Below, piece by piece: positions 40,059 to 46,433 of a stretch of DNA of 46,433 bases. This DNA comes from Gordonia effusa NBRC 100432 (GTDB taxonomy: Bacteria; Actinomycetota; Actinomycetes; Mycobacteriales; Mycobacteriaceae). Positions within the stretch are counted from its first letter, which is position 1. Every line of letters begins with the position of its first letter. The stretch is taken from positions 1 through 46,433 of the forward strand of contig NZ_BAEH01000019.1 in NCBI RefSeq assembly GCF_000241305.1, given 5' to 3'. Below the pieces are notes generated by a model. That model had not been told where the DNA came from. It saw nothing but the letters and a program-made list of their open reading frames with translations, and made no database searches. The position numbers and the translations under genes were made by a program.

Positions 40059-40253
40059 ATGACCCACACAAAAAGCGCCACAACCTGCACGGAGTCCACC
40101 GCCGTCCATGAACATGGTTGGTACACCCAGTCGCGACACGCCACCTCGGAAGGTGTTGTGCTGTACGTCCGGTGCGGATCCTGCGGTACCCAGCGAGTGG
40201 ATCTGCAGCGCCCCGACGACCTGCTTCCGGCCGCGATCAGCGGCGAAATCTAA
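40059..40253 (+). CDS. Small Cys/His protein, possible zinc binder
   Basis: 64 residues from the ATG at 40059 (an in-frame TTG at 40023 is an alternative). C-T-E-S-T...HEHGWYTQSRHATSEGVVLYVRCGSCGTQRVD shows one Cys, one His-rich segment and a C-G-S-C-G knuckle. Small proteins with SRHxTSEGVVxYxRCxCG occur in many actinobacteria and have no known role. It is divergent from the CGNR gene with 25 bp between starts, so one of them may be leaderless. Confidence 0.65.
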   Translation: MTHTKSATTCTESTAVHEHGWYTQSRHATSEGVVLYVRCGSCGTQRVDLQRPDDLLPAAISGEI

Positions 40254-40334
40254 TTGGTAGAAGCCGCGATGCCGAAACGCTATCCGGTAGGCACCGAAGC
40301 CATCGTTCTCGAACTATCAAGTGCGAGAAGAGTT

Positions 40335-40715
40335 TCAATCCGCCAGCGCCTCGCCTGATCGCTCAGGCCTGTCCGCAAGCTTGAGCCACACGACGCCACC
40401 GATAATGACAGCGAGCCATAAACCCTTTGTTGGCGTGAGGATTTCGTCGAAGAACACCGGGCCGAGCGCGGCAGCGCCCACCGCGCCGATTCCCGCCCAG
40501 ACGGCGTAGCCGATCCCGACGTCGACGGTCTTCAGCGCGATGCTGAGGAAGAGCAGGGTGAATAGGAAGAAGACGACGGCGATCGCCGACCAGACTGGGT
40601 TGGTAAATCCTCGGCTGCCGTTGACGCTGAGGGCGTAACCGATCTCGAAGCCGCCGGCTATCAGTAGCGCGATCCAGCCTGCGCTCTTACTCTCGGTCAT
40701 GAGTTTCGTATTCAT
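40335..40715 (-). CDS. Small multidrug resistance (SMR) subunit, distal
   Basis: 126 residues, four membrane helices. The catalytic Glu is in GWIALLIAGGFEIGYALSVNGS (helix 1), and the fourth-helix pattern follows FFDEILTPTKGLWLAVIIGGVVWLKLAD. A ribosome site AAGGAG precedes the start. It is longer than the upstream SMR gene by about 20 residues. It lies 36 bp behind it, forming a paired heterodimer such as EbrAB or YkkCD that exports cationic drugs or guanidinium. Confidence 0.9.
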   Translation of the reverse strand: MNTKLMTESKSAGWIALLIAGGFEIGYALSVNGSRGFTNPVWSAIAVVFFLFTLLFLSIALKTVDVGIGYAVWAGIGAVGAAALGPVFFDEILTPTKGLWLAVIIGGVVWLKLADRPERSGEALAD

Positions 40716-40751
40716 GCTTTCTCCTTTGGAAATCGTTCTGGCAGAAGGGGT

Positions 40752-41072
40752 TTAGACGGTGCCGGCCAAATTGAGGCCTATTACGCCGACGATGACGATC
40801 GCGATTCCGAGAAGCTTTCTCCACGTCAGCTTTTGGCCGAAGAAGACGAGGCCGACGGTGACGATCCCGACGCCGGCAAGAGAGGTCCACAGCGCGTACC
40901 CCACGCCGACGTCGAAGGTGAGCAGCGCCAGACTCAGAAAGAATGTGGCGATAGCCCCGCTGATAAGGGTGGCGGTGGTCCACCACGGATGTCGAAAACC
41001 ATTTGCCTTGCCGGCCGAGATGCCGACCGTGACCTCGAATACAACGGCGATTCCCAAGTAGAGCCAACTCAT
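40752..41072 (-). CDS. Small multidrug resistance (SMR) subunit, proximal
   Basis: 106 residues. SWLYLGIAVVFEVTVGISAGKANGF has the conserved Glu of helix 1, then three more helices ending GIAIVIVGVIGLNLAGTV. WTSLAGVGIVTVG matches the W-x-G-(I/V)-G segment of the family. Start with AGGAG 6 bp upstream. It heads the SMR pair and lies behind a candidate MarR operator at 41120-41141. Confidence 0.92.
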   Translation of the reverse strand: MSWLYLGIAVVFEVTVGISAGKANGFRHPWWTTATLISGAIATFFLSLALLTFDVGVGYALWTSLAGVGIVTVGLVFFGQKLTWRKLLGIAIVIVGVIGLNLAGTV

Positions 41073-41119
41073 AATGAACTCCTGTCAGTCTGTCTCGGTC
41101 GGGACGACCGAACATCAAT

Positions 41120-41141
41120 ATGTGTGTACATGCACCTATAT
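41120..41141. promoter_or_regulatory. MarR operator copy in front of the SMR pair
   Basis: ATGTGTGTACATGCACCTAT at 41120 repeats, with a two-base difference in spacing, the sequence overlapping the start of the adjacent marR gene (41643). It lies 48 bp upstream of the first SMR start. Confidence 0.7.
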
Positions 41142-41179
41142 GATCGAAGCGAAAGAGGTGTGACTTCGCGGCCACGCTT

Positions 41180-41656
41180 TCAGGGGTGGAGGAGGGTGGT
41201 TACCTGCGACAGCGCGGTGGCGATGATTCCGGCGTCGATCTGCGGGAAGTGCTTGCCGGGATCCGTCAGCAATTCGCGGACGCGGGCGTCATAGGGGTCT
41301 CGAACTTCACGCAATAGCGCCTCGCCGGCATCGTCGATAACGGCGTAAACGCCGCGCCCGTCGTCTTCGCACACGTCACGTCGGGCAAGCGACTTGGACT
41401 CCAGTCGGCTGACCAAGCGGGTCGTCGACGTCGAGGTCAGTCCGACGCGTTGCGCCAGTTCTGCGATCCGCAACTCCTTGTCGGCTTCCCGGCTAAGTGA
41501 CGCCAGAGCGCGATAGTCGGTCAGTCCGATCCGGTAGTTCTCGGAGAGCCACCTATCCAGGTTCGCATCCACCGCCGCCGCGAAAGCCGCGGTCATCGAC
41601 CACGCCGCACTTGAGTTGCCTCGCGCGAGCTCGTCGGAATCAATGTGTGTGCGCAT
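41180..41656 (-). CDS. MarR-family regulator
   Basis: 158 residues from the ATG at 41656. The winged helix is visible in ADKELRIAELAQRVGLTSTSTTRLVSRLESKSL followed by the wing ARRDVCEDDGRGVYAVIDDAGEALL. It lies between the MFS gene and the SMR pair, all on the minus strand. Matching operator sequences before the SMR genes and across its own start show it controls both. Confidence 0.93.
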   Translation of the reverse strand: MRTHIDSDELARGNSSAAWSMTAAFAAAVDANLDRWLSENYRIGLTDYRALASLSREADKELRIAELAQRVGLTSTSTTRLVSRLESKSLARRDVCEDDGRGVYAVIDDAGEALLREVRDPYDARVRELLTDPGKHFPQIDAGIIATALSQVTTLLHP

Positions 41657-41666
41657 GCACCTAAAT
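41643..41666. promoter_or_regulatory. MarR operator copy over the marR start codon
   Basis: ATGTGTGTGCGCATGCACCT from 41643, continuing AAAT. It contains GTGC-GCAT-GCAC symmetry, and the marR start codon (41654-41656) lies inside it. Matching the site at 41120-41141 outside a 2-base length change. Confidence 0.7.
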
Positions 41667-41697
41667 GTAGCAGGAGGGCCAACACGTAGGCAGGTCG

Positions 41698-42879
41698 TCA
41701 CCCAACCGTTTCGAGTTCACCTGCTATGGAGCGCCGGAAGCGTCGTACAAGCCACACATCCAATGCCCACAACACCAACGCCACCCCCGCAACCCCGGCC
41801 CCGATCCACGGAACAACTGGATAGTCATACCCCGCCGCCAACGCCATGCCGCCCAGCCATGGGCCGACGGTGATCCCGACATTGAATGCTGAAACGTTCC
41901 CCGACACAGCAAGCGTCGGAGCGTCAGGTGCGATTGCGGCGAAGCGTGAGTTCAACGCCGGGTTGGTGCCGAAGCCGAGTAGCCCAAGGGCGAAGATCAA
42001 TGCGATCGCCGCGCCAGCGTGCTGGGCGGCAAGAGCAAGGGCCGCTGACGTCACCAGCAATCCCGCGAACCCAACACCGAGTATCGCGCGCGGGAAGCGG
42101 TCGGCCGTCTGTCCGCCAATCGTGATGCCGATCAACGCTCCCAGGCCGTAGCCGAATAGGACCGCCGGCACCCAAGCCGGATCGAGGCCCGTCGTCGTTA
42201 TCAACATCGCGGCTAAATAGGAGAACGTGCCGATCAACGCCGTCGTCGCCGCCGCGGTCATCGCGTATGACAGCCATAGCCTCGGCGGCCGAAGTCCGCG
42301 AAGCTCGGCGCGGATGCTTGGCGGCTTGTCGGTGCGCAACGCTGGTACTGCGATGGCGACTGCAACTGCCGCGACGGTAGACAGCACCGCAACGGCCCAA
42401 AATGCTCCACGCCAGCCAAGATGCTGGCCGATCCAGGTACCTGCGGGCAGTCCGATCACGGTCGCGACAGTGAGCCCGCCCGCGACGATGCTCATCGCCT
42501 GCCCCCGACGTTCCGGGCCGGCCAGCGTCATTGCGATACTTCCGCCGACTGCCCAAAACCCAGCGTAGGCAAATGCGCTGACGAAGCGCATCGCGAATAG
42601 CAGCACATAGCTATCGGTCAGCGCGCTGACAACGTGGCCGGCAATGAACACAACTAAAAACACGAGCAGCGCCAGGCGTCGGGGCCATCGCAGGGTGATG
42701 ATCGCGAGCACGGGCGCACCCACCAGCATGCCGAGGGCGAAGGCGCTGATCAGCCAACCTGCTTGGGGGATACTCACTCCGAGGTCGGTAGCGAGTTCGG
42801 GCAGCAGACCGGCGAGCATGAGTTCGCTTGTGCCCTGGGCGAATATCCCAAATCCGATGATCCAGATGGCGCGCGGCAT
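41698..42879 (-). CDS. MFS exporter, Cmx/CmrA-like (DHA1)
   Basis: 393 residues from the ATG at 42879, overlapping the SDR stop by one base (TGATG). Twelve helices: IWIIGFGIFAQGTSELMLAGLLPELATDLGV in helix 1 and IGLPAGTWIGQHLGWRGAFWAVAVL around motif C match actinobacterial chloramphenicol-exporter-like proteins. A basic loop after helix 2 (TLRWPRRLALL) stands for motif A. The substrate remains open. It is probably co-transcribed with the SDR and, behind it, marR. Confidence 0.9.
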   Translation of the reverse strand: MPRAIWIIGFGIFAQGTSELMLAGLLPELATDLGVSIPQAGWLISAFALGMLVGAPVLAIITLRWPRRLALLVFLVVFIAGHVVSALTDSYVLLFAMRFVSAFAYAGFWAVGGSIAMTLAGPERRGQAMSIVAGGLTVATVIGLPAGTWIGQHLGWRGAFWAVAVLSTVAAVAVAIAVPALRTDKPPSIRAELRGLRPPRLWLSYAMTAAATTALIGTFSYLAAMLITTTGLDPAWVPAVLFGYGLGALIGITIGGQTADRFPRAILGVGFAGLLVTSAALALAAQHAGAAIALIFALGLLGFGTNPALNSRFAAIAPDAPTLAVSGNVSAFNVGITVGPWLGGMALAAGYDYPVVPWIGAGVAGVALVLWALDVWLVRRFRRSIAGELETVG

Positions 42880-43631
42880 CAGAGCAGCGACCCTCCGCTT
42901 GCGTCGATCCACTGGCCGGTGATCCATCGCGCGTCGTCGGACGCGAGAAATGCGACGATATCGGCGATGTCGTCGGGCTGGGCAACTCGCCCCAGTGGTG
43001 AGCGCGACGCAATCGCTTGTCGCCCTTCGTCGGTCGCGAGCCGGGCGGCGTTCATGTCGGTAGCCGTTGCTCCCGGGCCGACGGCATTGACCGTAATCTT
43101 GCGTGCGCCAAGGTATTTCGCCAATCCGCTGGTGAACGCGTCGATGGCAGCTTTGGACATCACATAGGGCAACAGGTCGGGGTTGTGCAGGCCATGCGTG
43201 AACGACGTCGACACGTTCACGATCCGCCCGCCGTCACGCAGCCGCGACAACCCTTCCTGGACAGTGAAGAATGGCGCTGCGGTGTTGATCGCGAAAACCT
43301 TTTCGTAACTTGCCTTTTCGACGTCGGGAAATGGCGTACGGCCGCCGAGGATGCCGGCGTTGTTCACCACGATGTCGACGCCGTCCGCGTTAGCGTCGAA
43401 GGCCGACCATAGGGTCCCTGCGTCATCGGGTGTGCCTAGTTGCGCACCGATCGCGAAGGCCACTCCGCCACGACCCTCGATCTCCTCGACGACCTGGTGT
43501 GAGGCTTCTGCATTCGCGCCGTAGTGCACTGCTATCTTTGCGCCGTCGGCCGCGAGACGCAACGCAATCGCGCGACCAATCCCACGCGCGGCCCCGGTGA
43601 CCAGCGCGGTCTTTCCAGTCAATGTCGACAT
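42879..43631 (-). CDS. Short-chain dehydrogenase/reductase (SDR)
   Basis: 250 residues. The NADP site TGAARGIGRAIALRLAADG, NNAGILGG, and catalytic S-x(12)-Y-x-x-x-K (NVSTSFTHGLHNPDLLPYVMSK) are intact, and the C-terminal WITGQWIDASGG is typical of FabG-like reductases. First gene of the minus-strand SDR-MFS operon, divergent from the TetR gene, with TAGCGG operators between them. Confidence 0.93.
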   Translation of the reverse strand: MSTLTGKTALVTGAARGIGRAIALRLAADGAKIAVHYGANAEASHQVVEEIEGRGGVAFAIGAQLGTPDDAGTLWSAFDANADGVDIVVNNAGILGGRTPFPDVEKASYEKVFAINTAAPFFTVQEGLSRLRDGGRIVNVSTSFTHGLHNPDLLPYVMSKAAIDAFTSGLAKYLGARKITVNAVGPGATATDMNAARLATDEGRQAIASRSPLGRVAQPDDIADIVAFLASDDARWITGQWIDASGGSLL

Positions 43632-43648
43632 CTCGATACCTCATTATG

Positions 43649-43700
43649 TAGCGGTCGCTAGATTATTGGGAAATCGTAGCAGATTGTGTAGCGGACGATA
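43649..43700. promoter_or_regulatory. TetR operator repeats between SDR and TetR genes
   Basis: TAGCG-GT-CGCTA (43649-43660) is a perfect dyad. TAGCGGACGATA at 43689-43700 is a weaker copy exactly 40 bp away; both follow TG. A third half-site TAGCGG lies at 43706. They fill the 81-bp gap between divergent starts. Confidence 0.7.
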
Positions 43701-43712
43701 TAAAATAGCGGC

Positions 43713-44312
43713 ATGGCATCTACCTCGACCCGCGGTCGGCCCCGCGCTTTTGACCGCGACGTGGCGCTCGATCGCGCGATCCGGTTGTTCTGGCACAAGG
43801 GATATGAGGCGACGTCAGTCCGTGATCTCAGTGACGAGCTCGGCATCGGCCAGCCGAGTTTGTACAACGCCTTCGGTGGCAAGCGCGCTCTGTTTGACGA
43901 GGCAGTTGGCGTATACGACAGTGAATACGGCGGTTTCATCGACGCCGCGCTGAGCGAGGAGGCTACTGCGGTGGCGGCGATGCGCCGCATCCTCTCCGAG
44001 GCGCCCGGGAGGTACACGCGCCGGGGACTGCCGCGCGGATGTCTGGTCGCATGTGGCGATGCGGGGACCGACGATCCCGAGGTTCGCGCGTCGCTGGCAA
44101 AGATGCGTGACCGCAATATGATTCGGCTGCGGCGCAAATGTGACGAGGATGTCGCCGCGGGACGGCTCCGGGCCGACACCGATTCGACGGGGCTGGCAGG
44201 TTATGTGATGGTCGTGCTCAACGGCTTAGCGCAGCGTGCCCGCGACGGCGCGACGCGACGCGAACTCGAGGGAATCGCTCGCGTAGCGGCGAGTGCGATC
44301 CCGCCGTCGTAG
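43713..44312 (+). CDS. TetR-family regulator
   Basis: 199 residues. N-terminal HTH: RDVALDRAIRLFWHKGYEATSVRDLSDELGIGQPSLYNAFGGKRALFDEAV, of the AcrR/NemR/YxaF subtype with long C-terminal region (LPRGCLVACGDAGTDDPEVRASL) containing Cys residues as in electrophile-sensing NemR-like members. Divergent from the SDR-MFS operon, which it probably represses along with itself. Confidence 0.93.
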   Translation: MASTSTRGRPRAFDRDVALDRAIRLFWHKGYEATSVRDLSDELGIGQPSLYNAFGGKRALFDEAVGVYDSEYGGFIDAALSEEATAVAAMRRILSEAPGRYTRRGLPRGCLVACGDAGTDDPEVRASLAKMRDRNMIRLRRKCDEDVAAGRLRADTDSTGLAGYVMVVLNGLAQRARDGATRRELEGIARVAASAIPPS

Positions 44313-44346
44313 CCCGCCGCTGCCATCGCCCCGCCCCCGGCCCATC

Positions 44347-44418
44347 CGCAAACCCGACCCCAGCGGACATACCCAACCCAAATTGGCGTCGGGTATGTCC
44401 GCTAGGGTCGGGTTTGCG
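44347..44418. repeat. 72-bp palindromic intergenic repeat, family CGCAAACCCGACC (copy 2)
   Basis: CGCAAACCCGACC (44347-44359) pairs with GGTCGGGTTTGCG (44406-44418), and CGGACATACCC (44364-44374) with GGGTATGTCCG (44391-44401). Apex contains AATTGGCGTC, close to AAACGGCGTC of copy 1 at 4590-4661. A partial extra unit (GTCGGGTTTGCGAG) follows at once. Lies between convergent tetR and rox genes. Confidence 0.85.
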
Positions 44419-44466
44419 AGAAGAGTCGGGTTTGCGAGTTGGTGGGGGACAAGGGGCAGCAGTGGT

Positions 44467-45957
<1,491 letters not shown>

Positions 45958-45995
45958 TCACGCGATATGGTGAAAGTGGCGGGAGATACCGCTGA

Positions 45996-46058
45996 AAACC
46001 GCACCTGATCGAAGCGCGAAGGGCAATCTGCCCTCGGCGGCACAGTTTCGTGCGGTTT
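45996..46058. repeat. Dispersed palindrome with GGGCAATCTGCCCTCG core (copy D)
   Basis: AAACCGCAC (45996-46004) pairs with GTGCGGTTT (46050-46058). The core GGGCA-ATC-TGCCC followed by TCGGC lies at 46021-46037 and matches copies A and C. Unlike those, it lies between divergent genes (rox and the thiolase), so it cannot simply be a terminator. Confidence 0.75.
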
Positions 46059-46072
46059 CCGGGAGGCTCCGA

Positions 46073-46096
46073 CCTTTACATCACCCGATGTAAAGG
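46073..46096. promoter_or_regulatory. Palindromic operator upstream of the thiolase
   Basis: CCTTTACATC (46073-46082), ACCC, GATGTAAAGG (46087-46096): perfect 10-bp arms, typical of a TetR-type fatty-acid regulator site. It lies 32 bp before the thiolase start. The regulator gene is not in the window. Confidence 0.7.
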
Positions 46097-46127
46097 TTAT
46101 TCAAAGACTCAACTACAGTCACTGGCC

Positions 46128-46433
46128 ATGACCACACGTCAGCTCATTCCCGTTTACGTTCTCGGCGGCAACCGCATACCCTTCGCCCGGTCCAATGGCG
46201 CCTACCTCGATGAGACCAATCAGTCGATGCTGACCGCGACGTTGACTGGCTTGGTGGAACGCTTCGAATTGCAGGGTGCGCATCTCGGCGAGGTTGCCGG
46301 CGGTGCCGTCGTCAAACTCGCGCGCGATCACAGTCTCACCCGCGAAGCGCTCCTCGATACCGAACTGTCGCGAGCTACGCCGACGGTCGACATGCAACAG
46401 CAATGCGCTACCGGCGGTCAGACCGTCGTGCAT
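46128..46433 (+). CDS. Acetyl-CoA acyltransferase (thiolase), N-terminal part
   Basis: 102 residues from the ATG at 46128; the gene runs off the window. YVLGGNRIPFARSNGAYLDETNQSML is the typical FadI/FadA start, and QQQCATGGQTVVH holds the nucleophilic cysteine of the thiolase active site. It cleaves 3-ketoacyl-CoA (or makes acetoacetyl-CoA). FadI-like forms normally pair with a FadJ/FadB partner, to be expected just beyond the window. Confidence 0.9.
   Translation, partial: MTTRQLIPVYVLGGNRIPFARSNGAYLDETNQSMLTATLTGLVERFELQGAHLGEVAGGAVVKLARDHSLTREALLDTELSRATPTVDMQQQCATGGQTVVH

Overview
The window (about 60% G+C by eye, dense coding) comes from a mycolic-acid-containing actinobacterium of the order Mycobacteriales, in the Gordonia/Rhodococcus/Williamsia/Nocardia neighbourhood rather than Mycobacterium itself. 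The grounds are two MspA-type porin genes in tandem, a gene order that follows Mycobacterium tuberculosis Rv0958-Rv0996 (MoxR ATPase and VWA protein, rpmF, mprA, mprB, pepD, moaB2, mscL, SAF protein, FmdB/Ruc, 5-FCL, galU, moeA-like glp, rimJ, glpR), and GC-rich codon use throughout. Species assignment is not possible from sequence reading alone.

Layout. 1-4.6 kb: the end of a TauD-type dioxygenase, a membrane protein/histidine kinase/response regulator operon on the minus strand, and an ArsR-SRPBCC-TIGR03086 operon on the plus strand behind twin palindromic operators. 4.7-10.3 kb: MoxR ATPase and VWA partner, an AEC permease, a DUF4190-like membrane protein and rpmF. 10.4-16 kb: an MFS exporter with its MarR regulator, an SDR, and a translationally coupled AurF-like diiron oxygenase plus FprB ferredoxin-NADP reductase. 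16-22 kb: a Pro/Gln-rich membrane protein and the envelope-stress set mprA-mprB-pepD-moaB2. 22-26 kb: two MspA porins and an ABC exporter. 26-29.4 kb: an MscL with a long tail, a SAF protein, NhaA, and the chaperone Ruc behind a CIRCE operator. 29.4-30.6 kb: an AbiEi/DUF559-like gene bracketed by two 72-bp copies of a palindromic repeat. 30.6-38.5 kb: 5-FCL, galU, glp, rimJ and glpR, the last split from its partners by a SIMPL gene and a TetR-regulated ABC-2 exporter. 38.5-40.3 kb: an unknown protein, tRNA-Ala(CGC), a CGNR protein and a small Cys protein. 40.3-45.9 kb: a drug-resistance-like block with a paired SMR exporter, MarR, a Cmx/CmrA-like MFS exporter, an SDR, TetR, and a rifampicin monooxygenase (Rox) preceded by a match to the rifamycin-associated element. 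The window ends inside a thiolase.

The non-coding DNA is unusually structured. At least nine intergenic imperfect palindromes of about 63-93 bp fall into several sequence families: one with a conserved GGGC-RRT-MTGCCCTCG core inside differing self-complementary arms, one with outer arms CGCAAACCCGACC, and one that flanks the AbiEi-like gene. These dispersed elements, together with the Rox/RAE unit and the CIRCE-Ruc unit, are the most interesting features. No transposase, integrase, CRISPR array or rRNA is visible, and no intergenic gap exceeds 300 bases.
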